Assembly (NCBI GenBank): GCA_943787785.1
Contig: CALSNT010000009.1
Coordinates: forward strand, 310,001 to 374,000
Source: an uncultured Paracoccaceae bacterium
GTDB lineage: Bacteria > Pseudomonadota > Alphaproteobacteria > Rhodobacterales > Rhodobacteraceae
Length of the DNA: 64,000 bases
Reading direction: 5' to 3'
In this document: in pieces, positions 7,798 to 16,816 of the stretch
Position numbering within the stretch: position 1 is the first letter of the stretch
Layout of the letters: every line of letters begins with the position of its first letter
Notes under the pieces: model-generated
Database searches by the model: none
What the model was told of the DNA's origin: nothing
Seen by the model: the letters and a program-made list of their open reading frames with translations, nothing else
Translations under genes and position numbers: made by a program

Positions 7798-8604
7798 ATG
7801 CAAAGGTTTCACAAGGTCTTCGGGGACACCAAGCCCGTGATTGCCATGGTGCATCTGGGCGCGTTACCGGGGACGCCGCTTTATAACGCTGACACCGGGG
7901 TGGACGGTATTCTGGCCGCGGCGCGGGCCGATCTCGCGGCGCTACAGGCCGCCGGGGTTGATGCGGTGATGTTCGGGAATGAGAATGACCGGCCTTACGA
8001 ATTCGACGTCGACCGCGCCAGCACCGCAACAATGGCCTATGTTATCGGGCAGTTGCGAGGTGTTATTAAGGTGCCGTTTGGCGTCAACGTCCTCTGGGAT
8101 CCGATGAGCACGGTGGCACTGGCCGCCGCCACGGGTGCAGCCTTCGCACGAGAGATATTTACCGGCACATATGCCTCCGACATGGGCTATTGGGCACCGG
8201 ATGCGGGTAATGCGCTGCGCTATCGAAGCCGGCTGCACCGCGACGACCTGGCGCTTTTGTTCAATGTTTCGGCAGAGTTCGCGGACAGCCTTGATACGCG
8301 TCCGCTGGCGGATCGGGCGCGCAGCGCGGTGTTTTCATCGGTGCCGGACGCAGTGCTGGTGTCAGGGCAGATTACCGGCGAAGCGGCCGAGATGAGCGCG
8401 CTGGAAGCGGTGAAATCCGCCGTCGACGTGCCGGTTCTGGCGAACACCGGCGTCAAACACGACACGATCGCCGATGTGTTGGCAGTGGCCGATGGCTGCA
8501 TCGTCGGGTCGTCGCTAAAGGTCAATGGCGACACTTGGAACGCGGTCGATCCGGATCGGGCGGCGGACTTTATGGACCGGGCGCGAAAGGCGCGGGGAAC
8601 ATGA
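7798..8604 (+). CDS. BtpA/SgcQ-family TIM-barrel protein
   Basis: A 268-residue member of the BtpA/SgcQ family. Diagnostic segments are VIAMVHLGALPGTP (residues 14-27), GVDAVMFGNENDRPY (near 54), FGVNVLWDP (near 92), FAREIFTGTYASDMG (near 114) and the C-terminal ADGCIVGSSLKVNG. BtpA was linked to photosystem I stability in cyanobacteria, and SgcQ is an uncharacterised member of the E. coli sgc sugar operon. The GGAGG-spaced ATG at 7798 is secure. The gene overlaps the next one (M42 peptidase-like, as SgcX in sgc) by ATGA, so the pairing known from sgc recurs here. Biochemical activity is unknown. Confidence 0.9.
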   Translation: MQRFHKVFGDTKPVIAMVHLGALPGTPLYNADTGVDGILAAARADLAALQAAGVDAVMFGNENDRPYEFDVDRASTATMAYVIGQLRGVIKVPFGVNVLWDPMSTVALAAATGAAFAREIFTGTYASDMGYWAPDAGNALRYRSRLHRDDLALLFNVSAEFADSLDTRPLADRARSAVFSSVPDAVLVSGQITGEAAEMSALEAVKSAVDVPVLANTGVKHDTIADVLAVADGCIVGSSLKVNGDTWNAVDPDRAADFMDRARKARGT

Positions 8605-9680
8605 TCATTCGCGACGACCTCCATGCGCTTATGGCAGTGCCTGGCCTGTCGGGTCACGAAAACCGCGTGCGGGCTGCAATTGCCGCGCGGCTGGATCAGA
8701 TCGGGCTGGCGCACCGCACCGATCGGCTGGGCAATCTGATTGCGACGGTCGAGGGCGATGGACCGTCAGTGATGCTGTTCACCCACATGGACCAGCTTGG
8801 ATTCGTGGTGCGCAAGGTCGAGGACGACGGCTTTATCCGCGTGGAACGTCTCGGCGGGGTGCCGGAGCGGGCGTTGGCATCTCAGGAAGTGATGTTTTGC
8901 ATTAATGATGGCAGCGATATTTATGGTATCATTGCAAATAAATCCCATCACGCTACAACGCCGGACGAGAAGTATCAGGTGGTCCGCTACGCCGACCTCT
9001 ACGTCGATGCCGGGTTTTCGTCCAAAGCCGAGGCCGAAGCCACTGGCATTCGCATCGGGACTCCGGTGGTCTATGCGCCCGGATCGTTCGAGCTTGGTCC
9101 GCACCGCATCGTTGGCCCTGCGGTAGACGATCGGGCGGGATGCGCGGTGCAACTCGCGGTGGCCGAAGCACTCGCCAAACGAAGCGGCGGTCCGACAGTG
9201 CATCTGGTCTGGTCGGTACAGGAAGAATTCAACCTGCGCGGCGCGCAGGTCGCCGCCCAGGCGCTGACCCCGGACATGGCGATCCAGATCGACCTGATGC
9301 TGGCGACGGACACGCCAGACATGGCAGACCGGGGCGAGATGGTGCTTGGCGGCGGGCCGGGGATCAGCCTCTACTCCTTCCACGGACGCGGCACGCTGAA
9401 CGGCGTGATCCCCCACCCGGCGATGGTCCGATTGATGGAGGAAACGGCTGACGCTGAGGGGATGCCGCTGCAACGCTCGGCCCAGACCGGCGTGCTGACT
9501 GACCTCAGCTATGTTCAGCTGGTGGGTGAGGGCGTGGCAGCGATCGATGTGGGCTTTCCGATGCGCTATTCCCACTCCAGCCGCGAGGTTTGCGATATCC
9601 GCGATCTTGAAGCGCTGGCGACGCTGCTAACCACCGCATTAGCCCGCGTCGGCCCAGATTTTTCGCTGGTTCGTTCGTGA
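8601..9680 (+). CDS. M42-family metallopeptidase-like protein (SgcX/FrvX type)
   Basis: A 359-residue dinuclear-metal hydrolase of the M42 (glutamyl aminopeptidase/FrvX) family. Metal-site motifs are MLFTHMDQLGF near residue 55, GPAVDDRAGCA near 172, VQEEFNLRGA (catalytic Glu pair) near 208 and a final histidine in MRYSHSSRE near 325. The start at 8601 overlaps the upstream stop by ATGA. Members encoded in sugar operons (SgcX, FrvX) are suspected to act on sugar derivatives rather than peptides, but this is not established. Next to it, a GTG start of the FGGY kinase overlaps its TGA. Confidence 0.9.
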   Translation: MIIRDDLHALMAVPGLSGHENRVRAAIAARLDQIGLAHRTDRLGNLIATVEGDGPSVMLFTHMDQLGFVVRKVEDDGFIRVERLGGVPERALASQEVMFCINDGSDIYGIIANKSHHATTPDEKYQVVRYADLYVDAGFSSKAEAEATGIRIGTPVVYAPGSFELGPHRIVGPAVDDRAGCAVQLAVAEALAKRSGGPTVHLVWSVQEEFNLRGAQVAAQALTPDMAIQIDLMLATDTPDMADRGEMVLGGGPGISLYSFHGRGTLNGVIPHPAMVRLMEETADAEGMPLQRSAQTGVLTDLSYVQLVGEGVAAIDVGFPMRYSHSSREVCDIRDLEALATLLTTALARVGPDFSLVRS

Positions 9681-11164
9681 CTTACACGCTGGGCATCGAT
9701 ATCGGCACCTATCAGACCAAAGGCGTTCTGGTGGATGGCGATGGCGCGGTGATCGCCGAAGCGCGGGCGGATCACGACATGTTGGTGCCGCAGCCCGGCT
9801 GGGCTGAGCACCGCCCCGAGCAAGACTGGTGGGGCGATCTGGTCACGGTCAGCCGGGCGATTCTGGCGGCGTCCGGCGTCGCCGCGCGTGACATCGCCGG
9901 GCTGGCGGTCAGCGCGATTGGGCCGTGCATGTTGCCGGTGGACGCTGGTGGCAAAGCCCTGATGAACGGCGTTCTCTACGGCGTTGATACCCGCGCGGGG
10001 GCCGAGATTGACGAATTGACATCGCGGATCGGCGAGGATGTCATTCTGGATCGCTGCGGCAATGCGCTGACGTCTCAGTCGGTGGGACCGAAGATCCTGT
10101 GGCTACGTCGGAACCGACCCGAGGTATTTGAAAGTGCTACGAAAATAGTGAGTTCCACCACGTACCTCGTCCAACGCCTGACCGGGGAATGCGTTATCGA
10201 CCATTACACGGCGGCGAATTTCAGCCCGCTGTACGACGTGGATGCGTTGGACTGGACCGACGAACTGGCGGGCGACATCGTTGCGCTGGAGGGCTTGCCG
10301 CGTCTGCTGTGGTCGACCGAAATTGCCGGGCAGATCACCGCGAAGGCAGCGGCTGAAACCGGGTTGGCAGAGGGGACTCCAGTGACCTGCGGCACAATTG
10401 ATGCGGCGACCGAGGCGGTGAGTGTTGGCGTCCAAAACCCCGGCGATGTGATGATGATGTATGGCTCGACCATTTTCATCATCGCGCTTGCCAAGGTGCG
10501 CATTCGTGATCCGCGCCTGTGGTACGCGCCCTGGCTGTTTCAAGGCCAACATGCGTCGATGGCGGGATTAGCAACGTCTGGAACGCTGACGCATTGGTTT
10601 CGAGACCAATTTGCGCGGGAGTTGCCGAAAGATGGTGCATTCGGGGCACTAGTGAGTGAAGCCAATGCTTCATCAGCGGGTGCGAATGGACTGATCTTCC
10701 TGCCATATTTTTCCGGAGAACGGACGCCGATCCACGACGTGAATGCCAAAGGTGCATTCTTCGGGCTAAATCTGACCCACACCCGGGGCGACATGTACCG
10801 TGCGGTCATCGAGGGGATCGCCAACGGGACCAACCACGTCATGCAGACCTTTGCCGAGGTGGGCGCGCCGCCCGCCCGGCTGCTTGCAGTCGGAGGTGGA
10901 GTGCAAAATGACCTGTGGCTGCAGGCTACGAGCGATATCAGCGGATTAAACCAGATCGTCAGCCAGAAATCGACCGGTGCGAGCTATGGAAACGCGTTCC
11001 TAGCGGCCTGCGCATTGGGACGGGCGGTGCCGGGTGATATTACTGAGTGGAATCCCGTGGAGCGGCATGTTCGCGCACGGTCCGACCCGGCTTATGAAAA
11101 GGGCTATGGGCTATTCCGGCGGCTCTACGAACAGACGAAAGATATCGCTGCCGATTTGCGTTAG
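9677..11164 (+). CDS. FGGY-family carbohydrate kinase (xylulokinase-like)
   Basis: A 495-residue sugar kinase with the actin-like ATPase fold. Seen: N-terminal LGIDIGTYQTKGVLVD (phosphate-1 motif), GWAEHRPEQDWW near residue 40, a central GTIDAATEAVSVGV near residue 238, and the C-terminal LLAVGGGVQNDLWLQ (adenosine motif) near residue 400. The GTG at 9677 overlaps the previous stop, making a three-gene overlapped operon. It phosphorylates a ketose, polyol or similar sugar; FGGY substrates cannot be called from motifs alone. With the PfkB kinase at 4955 the island encodes two different sugar kinases. Confidence 0.92.
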   Translation: MTYTLGIDIGTYQTKGVLVDGDGAVIAEARADHDMLVPQPGWAEHRPEQDWWGDLVTVSRAILAASGVAARDIAGLAVSAIGPCMLPVDAGGKALMNGVLYGVDTRAGAEIDELTSRIGEDVILDRCGNALTSQSVGPKILWLRRNRPEVFESATKIVSSTTYLVQRLTGECVIDHYTAANFSPLYDVDALDWTDELAGDIVALEGLPRLLWSTEIAGQITAKAAAETGLAEGTPVTCGTIDAATEAVSVGVQNPGDVMMMYGSTIFIIALAKVRIRDPRLWYAPWLFQGQHASMAGLATSGTLTHWFRDQFARELPKDGAFGALVSEANASSAGANGLIFLPYFSGERTPIHDVNAKGAFFGLNLTHTRGDMYRAVIEGIANGTNHVMQTFAEVGAPPARLLAVGGGVQNDLWLQATSDISGLNQIVSQKSTGASYGNAFLAACALGRAVPGDITEWNPVERHVRARSDPAYEKGYGLFRRLYEQTKDIAADLR

Positions 11165-11193
11165 TGGTGCGGAATACCTATGTATACAACGAT

Positions 11194-11214
11194 ACGATCC
11201 CGATCCCGGATCGT
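11194..11214 (+). terminator. Stem-loop after the FGGY kinase (possible terminator)
   Basis: A perfect 7-bp inverted repeat, ACGATCC at 11194-11200 and GGATCGT at 11208-11214, with a 7-base loop, 30 bp after the kinase stop. No T-run follows, so it would be a weak or Rho-assisted terminator at best. Confidence 0.3.
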
Positions 11215-11324
11215 CCATCGTCGCGGCGGCGGATGCAAAATAGGCGCACCGCGGCGGCCATTCGCTTGACGCCGACTGCACCTTGGGGTCCGCTGGCGGC
11301 AGGCTGATCCAAGAGGAGTGCCCA

Positions 11325-12150
11325 TTGACCGCTGAAAAGAAACCAGACGCCGAAACTGCCAGCCTTCCCGAACCGGGGTATCTGACCGGTGTTTTGACCG
11401 ATCAGGACAGCTATCGTGCCGCACCGGTCGCTATGCTGCCGCGTTTGTCACGGGCGTTGTCGGCTCCGATGGGGTTTATTACCAAGCGGGTGATCCCGTC
11501 CGAGGCGATCGAGGCTGCCCTGAAGGGCGCGGACTGGGCCGCTTCCGCCTCGATTAGAACGGCTGCGATAAGCCATGATTTCAATAGCCTGGAAGCTTGT
11601 GATGATGCAGTAGCCGAAGTTCGCCGCTGGGCACTTGGCTATGCGGTCACTGGTGGCGGTGCCGCGGGGGCGTTCGGCGCGCTGGGGTTGGCATTCGATG
11701 TTCCCGCAACGATTACCCTGGCGCTGAGAACCTCGCGTCTGACGGGGCTTTGCTATGGTTTTTGGCGCGGATACGCTAGCCGAACGGATCTATATCCTCG
11801 ATATCCTGCAACTGGCCGGGGCAAATTCCGATGCTGAGAAAGCAGCCGCCATTGAGCAACTGGCGACCGAACGGCGCGAGATACCGCGTGAGGCGTGGAA
11901 GAACATCGTGCAGTTGTCGGGGCAGGCATCCGGAACATTTGCCGCAACTCAGAAGGCGGCGCATGTGCTGGGCGTGAATCTGTCAACACGCAAGCTGGGT
12001 CAGCTTGCCCCTGTGGTCGGTGCAGCGGTCGGTGCGTCAGTTAACGCGGCATTCCAGAACGACGTCGCGCGGGCGGCACGCTTTGCCTATCGGGCGCGTT
12101 GGCTGGAGGTGAACGAAGGTCTGATCGAGGGGACGCGGTCTGATGCCTAG
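11325..12150 (+). pseudogene. EcsC-family protein, frameshifted
   Basis: Two overlapping frames together make one EcsC-domain protein of about 274 residues. The first part runs to LRTSRLTGLCYGF (codons up to about 11762) and then goes out of frame. The rest continues in another frame as GADTLAERIYILDILQLAGANS to the stop at 12150. The switch is at a run of five T at 11759-11763; with four T the sequence would read straight through. A TTG at 11325, 7 bases after AGGAG, looks like the natural start; an upstream in-frame ATG at 11283 has no ribosome-binding site. Either a disrupted gene or a sequencing error in the homopolymer. EcsC proteins are poorly characterised. Confidence 0.75.
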
Positions 12151-12177
12151 ACCCTTCGCAAAACCGGAAGGCATTCT

Positions 12178-13782
12178 GTGGCAGTCCTGACCTCGCAAGC
12201 GCGCCCCGGCTCCGACGAATTCAAGGCCAATCAGGCCGCACATGCCGCATTGCTGGCCGACGTCACCGAGGCCGCGGCACTAGCCGCTGCCGGCGGCGGG
12301 GCGGGGCCGCAGGAACGCCACGCCGCACGGGGTAAGATGCTGCCGCGTGACCGGGTGGCGGGGCTTCTGGATGCGGGGTCTCCGTTTCTTGAGATCGGCG
12401 CGACAGCGGCGCATGGAATGTACGAGGGCGCCGCCCCAGGGGCCGGGTTGATCGCCGGGGTGGGCCGGGTGCATGGGCGCTGGGTGATGTTGGTCTGCAA
12501 CGACGCCACCGTCAAAGGCGGGACCTACTTCCCGATAACGGTAAAAAAACACCTTCGCGCGCAAGAGGTTGCGCAGGAAAATCGTCTGCCCTGCGTCTAT
12601 CTGGTCGACTCCGGCGGGGCCAACCTGCCGCAGCAGGATCAGGTCTTCCCGGACCGCGACCATTTCGGGCGCATCTTCTACAATCAGGCACAGATGTCCG
12701 CCGCCGGGATTGCTCAGATCGCAGTCGTCATGGGGTCGTGCACCGCCGGGGGCGCTTATGTGCCCGCGATGTCGGACGTGTCGATCATTGTGAAGGATCA
12801 GGGCACGATTTTCCTGGCCGGACCGCCGCTGGTGAAGGCCGCAACCGGAGAGGTCGTCAGTGCCGAAGACCTTGGTGGCGGCGACGTCCACACCCGCTTG
12901 TCCGGCGTTGCGGATTACCTGGCCCAGGATGACGCACACGCGCTGGCACTGGCGCGACAGGCGGTCGCTTCGCTGGCGCTGCCGCCCCGTATCGGCCCGC
13001 CGGAACCCTCGGAAGACCCGGCGTTCGATCCAGCCGGGATCACCGGCATCATCCCTGCCGATCTGCGCACGCCCTATGACGCGCGCGAGGTGATTGCGCG
13101 GATCGTCGACGGTTCTCGCTTTGACGAGTTCAAGGCCCGCTTTGGCGAGACTTTGGTGACCGGGTTTGCCCACATCATGGGCTGGCCCTGCGGCATCATC
13201 GCCAACAACGGCGTGCTGTTTTCCGATGCCGCCCAGAAGGGCGCGCATTTCGTCGAACTGTGCAGTCAGAGACGTATCCCGCTGATTTTTTTGCAGGATA
13301 TAACCGGCTTCATGGTCGGGCGAAAGTACGAGAACGAAGGCATCGCGCGGCACGGGGCGAAGATGGTTACCGCCGTCGCGACGACCTCTGTTCCCAAGAT
13401 CACGATGATTATCGGCGGTAGTTTCGGGGCCGGAAACTACGGCATGGCGGGGCGGGCCTATGACCCGCGGTTTCTTTGGACATGGCCGAACAGCCGGATT
13501 TCGGTGATGGGCGGCGAACAGGCAGCCGGAGTTTTGGCGACGGTCAAGCGCGACGGGATCGAACGCAAAGGTGGTGATTGGTCGGCAGAGGAAGAAGCCG
13601 CATTCAAGCAACCCACCATCGACCAGTTCGCCGAACAGTCGCACCCGCTCTATGCCTCGGCACGGCTCTGGGATGACGGGATAGTGGAACCCGCGAAATC
13701 GCGGCAAGTTCTGGCGATGTCGCTGGCGGTAGCGGCCAATGCACCGGTGGAGGACACGCGCTTTGGCGTGTTTAGGATGTGA
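12178..13782 (+). CDS. mccB: Methylcrotonoyl-CoA carboxylase, carboxyltransferase (beta) subunit
   Basis: A 534-residue biotin-dependent acyl-CoA carboxyltransferase. It transfers CO2 from carboxybiotin to 3-methylcrotonyl-CoA in leucine degradation. Seen: [18 protein letters not shown] near residue 56, [17 protein letters not shown] near 113, the CoA/oxyanion glycines [16 protein letters not shown] near 184, and [23 protein letters not shown] near 412. The GTG at 12178 has GGAAGG 6 bases upstream. The subunit assignment (MCC rather than propionyl- or geranyl-CoA carboxylase) rests on the neighbours: the biotin subunit, HMG-CoA lyase and methylglutaconyl-CoA hydratase in one operon. Confidence 0.93.
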   Translation: MAVLTSQARPGSDEFKANQAAHAALLADVTEAAALAAAGGGAGPQERHAARGKMLPRDRVAGLLDAGSPFLEIGATAAHGMYEGAAPGAGLIAGVGRVHGRWVMLVCNDATVKGGTYFPITVKKHLRAQEVAQENRLPCVYLVDSGGANLPQQDQVFPDRDHFGRIFYNQAQMSAAGIAQIAVVMGSCTAGGAYVPAMSDVSIIVKDQGTIFLAGPPLVKAATGEVVSAEDLGGGDVHTRLSGVADYLAQDDAHALALARQAVASLALPPRIGPPEPSEDPAFDPAGITGIIPADLRTPYDAREVIARIVDGSRFDEFKARFGETLVTGFAHIMGWPCGIIANNGVLFSDAAQKGAHFVELCSQRRIPLIFLQDITGFMVGRKYENEGIARHGAKMVTAVATTSVPKITMIIGGSFGAGNYGMAGRAYDPRFLWTWPNSRISVMGGEQAAGVLATVKRDGIERKGGDWSAEEEAAFKQPTIDQFAEQSHPLYASARLWDDGIVEPAKSRQVLAMSLAVAANAPVEDTRFGVFRM

Positions 13783-13804
13783 GCTCGTTGCGGAAATCTC
13801 GATC

Positions 13805-14230
13805 ATGACTCTGAGCGAGGCGCTCATCCGTTACCCCGGAGCCGAGACCTTTCGGTTCGGCGACACACCTGAGATGATGGCCGAAATTCTGGGTCTCGTA
13901 AGGTCTGGCAGGAAAACCGTGACATGTGATGCCTTGGCGGCGTTCGACGCGCGGGGAGATGCACTTCCTGAGGTTGGCCGGATCGACATTGCACTCGATT
14001 TGGCGGATCGGCCCGCCGTAGCCATTCGCACGGTCGAGGTTCTGCACATCGCCTTCGATGACATGTCCGAAGCGCTGGTTCGCGATCATGGAGAGTTTCG
14101 CAGCGTTAATGAATGGCGGGTTGGATACGAGGCAGAACTCAAACGGGCGGGGCATTTTGCTCCTCGGGTGATGATGCTGGTCGAACGGTTCGAGGTGGTT
14201 GAGGATTTCGGCGTACATGCCGATATTTAA
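13805..14230 (+). CDS. ASCH-domain protein inside the leucine-degradation operon
   Basis: A 141-residue ASCH-domain protein (the fold related to PUA RNA-binding domains). Seen: FRFGDTPEMMAEILGLVRSGRKTVT, where the G-R-K-T-V-T loop is the typical ASCH signature, and the C-terminal E-W-R-x-G-Y-E followed by a hydrophobic strand. The ATG at 13805 was chosen because it follows the mccB stop; the gene overlaps mccA by 14 bp. ASCH proteins can bind RNA, and some (YqfB) are amidohydrolases acting on N4-acetylcytidine. Why it is embedded between the two carboxylase subunits is unclear. Confidence 0.8.
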   Translation: MTLSEALIRYPGAETFRFGDTPEMMAEILGLVRSGRKTVTCDALAAFDARGDALPEVGRIDIALDLADRPAVAIRTVEVLHIAFDDMSEALVRDHGEFRSVNEWRVGYEAELKRAGHFAPRVMMLVERFEVVEDFGVHADI

Positions 14231-16154
14231 CCGCATCCTGATCGCCAACCGGGGCGAGATTGCCTGCCGGATCATCGACACCGCCCGCCGGATGGGCGTC
14301 GAAACGGTGGCGGTTTACTCCGACGCCGATGCCTCGGCCCGCCATGTGCGGATGGCCGATCAGGCGGTGCGGGTTGGCCCCGCCCCGGCGAGCGAAAGCT
14401 ACCTCAGGGGCGACGCGATCATCGAGGCGGCGAAGGACACCGGTGCCACGGCGATCCACCCCGGTTACGGCTTCCTGTCCGAGAATCCAGACTTCGTTGA
14501 GGCAGTTGAGGCCGCGGGCCTAACTTTCATCGGCCCCTCCGCCAAGGCAATCCGCGCAATGGGCCTGAAGGACGCCGCCAAGGCGCTGATGGAACAGGCG
14601 GGCGTGCCGGTGGTGCCGGGGTATCACGGGACCAGGCAGGAGGATGATCTGCTGGCGGCGGAGGCCGCGAAGATCGGGTATCCGGTACTCATCAAAGCCG
14701 TCGCGGGCGGTGGCGGCAAAGGGATGCGTCGGGTCGATGCACCGGGTGATTTCGCCGAAGCCTTAGCCTCGGCCCGCGCCGAGGCCGTGCGCGCGTTCGG
14801 CAATGACGCGGTGCTGATCGAGAAATACGTCGACAAACCGCGCCATATCGAAGTGCAGGTCTTCGGTGACGGCAAGCGGGCGATCCATCTGTTCGAACGC
14901 GATTGCTCGCTCCAGCGCCGCCACCAAAAGGTGATCGAGGAAGCGCCTGCGCCGGGGATGACTCCCGAGGTTCGCGCGGCAATGGGCGCGGCGGCGGTGC
15001 GTGCGGCTGAGGCGATCGGTTATGCCGGGGCGGGGACGGTGGAATTCATCGTCGACGGCACTGGCCCGCTACGGGCCGACGGTTTCTGGTTCATGGAGAT
15101 GAACACCCGACTGCAGGTCGAGCACCCGGTGACCGAGGCGATTACCGGCGTCGATCTGGTCGAATGGCAGCTGCGCGTCGCTGCGGGCGAACCGCTACCC
15201 GCAGCCCAGAAAGAGCTGGTCATCAACGGCCACGCCTTTGAGGCACGCCTATATGCCGAGGACGCCCCCGCCGGGTTACTTCCCGCCACCGGGCGGCTGG
15301 ATCATCTTGCCTTTCCGGCCGGCGTACGTATCGACACCGGTGTCGACACTGGCGACACGATCACCCCGCATTACGACCCGATGATCGCCAAGATCACCAC
15401 GCAAGGCCCTGACCGGGCGCAGGCGTTGAACGCGCTGGCGGATGCCCTTGCCGCGACCGAGGTTGCGGGGCTGACGACCAATCTGCATTTCCTAGAAAAT
15501 CTGGCGCGACACCCTCGTATTGCCGATGGTGACGTGGACACCGGGCTGATCGCCGACGATCTGGATGCGCTCAGCGAGCCACCCTTGCCGCCCTGTGCGG
15601 CACTCGCGCTGGCGGCGCTGACTTTTTCCGGGGATGAGGTTGACGATCTGCGCGGATTTGCCTTGTGGGGGGGGGCCGAGGCGCGGGTCGATGTGGCTTG
15701 TGGGGCGCATGCCTCGAGCGTGTGCCTGACCTTCCCGACTGCGGCAACCGCGCTGGCCGAGGTTGGCGGACAGCAATTCGAGGCGGTCTTGACTTCTGAT
15801 GGCTGGGCGCTTGGCGCTGCGCGCGCGGTGCAGACGACGCGCGACCGTGTGCGGGTGACCGGTCTTGGATGCTGGGATGTGGAGTTGCGCGATCCACTGG
15901 CGGTGGGTGCGGCGGAATTTGGCGACATCGACGTGATCCTTGCGCCCATGCCCGGTCTGGTGCGCTCGGTCCATGCCAAGGCTGGCGATACCGTGGTGGC
16001 AGGGGAGCGCTTGCTGGTGCTGGAAGCAATGAAGATGGAGCACGCCCTTCGCGCGTCTCGCGATGGGGTTCTGGCCGAGATGAACTGCGCAGAGGGGGAT
16101 CAGGTCGAAGCCGGGGTGGTGCTGGCGCGGATGGCCCCGGAGTCGCCGACGTGA
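14217..16154 (+). CDS. mccA: Methylcrotonoyl-CoA carboxylase, biotin carboxylase/biotin carrier (alpha) subunit
   Basis: A 645-residue subunit with an N-terminal biotin carboxylase (IANRGEIACRII at residues 8-19, ATP-grasp loop VAGGGGKGMRRVD near 166, MEMNTRLQVEHPVTE near 297) and a C-terminal biotinyl domain with the biotin-attachment motif VLEAMKMEH near residue 607. It carboxylates its own biotin with ATP and bicarbonate and hands it to MccB. The ATG at 14217 overlaps the ASCH gene; its stop overlaps the GTG of the GST gene. A biotin ligase to charge it is encoded at 40990. Confidence 0.95.
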   Translation: MPIFNRILIANRGEIACRIIDTARRMGVETVAVYSDADASARHVRMADQAVRVGPAPASESYLRGDAIIEAAKDTGATAIHPGYGFLSENPDFVEAVEAAGLTFIGPSAKAIRAMGLKDAAKALMEQAGVPVVPGYHGTRQEDDLLAAEAAKIGYPVLIKAVAGGGGKGMRRVDAPGDFAEALASARAEAVRAFGNDAVLIEKYVDKPRHIEVQVFGDGKRAIHLFERDCSLQRRHQKVIEEAPAPGMTPEVRAAMGAAAVRAAEAIGYAGAGTVEFIVDGTGPLRADGFWFMEMNTRLQVEHPVTEAITGVDLVEWQLRVAAGEPLPAAQKELVINGHAFEARLYAEDAPAGLLPATGRLDHLAFPAGVRIDTGVDTGDTITPHYDPMIAKITTQGPDRAQALNALADALAATEVAGLTTNLHFLENLARHPRIADGDVDTGLIADDLDALSEPPLPPCAALALAALTFSGDEVDDLRGFALWGGAEARVDVACGAHASSVCLTFPTAATALAEVGGQQFEAVLTSDGWALGAARAVQTTRDRVRVTGLGCWDVELRDPLAVGAAEFGDIDVILAPMPGLVRSVHAKAGDTVVAGERLLVLEAMKMEHALRASRDGVLAEMNCAEGDQVEAGVVLARMAPESPT

Positions 16155-16816
16155 TCACGTTGTTTCACAGCCATCAGAGTCGCTCAATGCGGGTGCTGTG
16201 GCTGCTGCATGAATTGAAGTGTGACTTCGAAGTTGTCGTGCAACCCTTTGATAAAACATTGCGAGGTGAGGAATTCTTATCCCGAAATCCGGCAGGACGG
16301 GTGCCGGCGCTGGACCTGGACGGCCAAAGGATTTGGGAATCCGGGGCAATGATCGAATTGCTCTGCGAACGCTTCCCCAAGGTGGGGTTGGGCCGTCCGC
16401 CGGGTAACCCTGAGCGCGCCGACTGGCTGATCTGGCTGCACTTCGCCGAGACCATCAGCCAGCACACTGCCGCACTGACCCAACAGCATGTCGTGCTGCG
16501 CGAAGATCACATGCGATCCCCGATCATCATGAAGCTTGAGGCAGCGCGCATCGGTAAATGCTATGCGGCGCTGGAGGCGCAGCTAGCGCGCGGCGATTAT
16601 CTGGTCGGCGCGTTTTCCGCAGCCGATATCGCCGTCGGACAGGCCGTCTATATGGCGCGGCACTTCACAAGACTTGACGGATTTCGGCGCGTCACCCAAT
16701 GGTACGAAATGTTAACGGCGCGGCCCGCGTTCCAGAAGTCGTTGCCGCCAGAGGGAGCCAGCCTGTTGTACGACAAGGATTTTTATCCCGCCTGGGATCT
16801 GCCGGACCATGGCTGA
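16151..16816 (+). CDS. Glutathione S-transferase family protein
   Basis: A 221-residue GST-like protein: thioredoxin-fold N-terminal domain (ITLFHSHQSRSMRVLWLLHEL; RVPALDLDGQRIWESGAMIELL with the cis-Pro and ES glutathione-binding pair near residues 55-70) followed by an all-helical C-terminal domain. The GTG at 16151 overlaps the TGA of mccA; its 3' end overlaps the HMG-CoA lyase gene by 8 bp. It is therefore co-translated with the leucine pathway, but no step of that pathway needs a GST; a detoxifying or maleylacetoacetate-isomerase-like role is speculative. Confidence 0.9.
   Translation: MITLFHSHQSRSMRVLWLLHELKCDFEVVVQPFDKTLRGEEFLSRNPAGRVPALDLDGQRIWESGAMIELLCERFPKVGLGRPPGNPERADWLIWLHFAETISQHTAALTQQHVVLREDHMRSPIIMKLEAARIGKCYAALEAQLARGDYLVGAFSAADIAVGQAVYMARHFTRLDGFRRVTQWYEMLTARPAFQKSLPPEGASLLYDKDFYPAWDLPDHG

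Noticed and set aside
12280-13827. 515-codon minus-strand frame opposite mccB
   Set aside because: Antisense shadow of a clear carboxyltransferase gene; long open frames opposite GC-rich genes are common.
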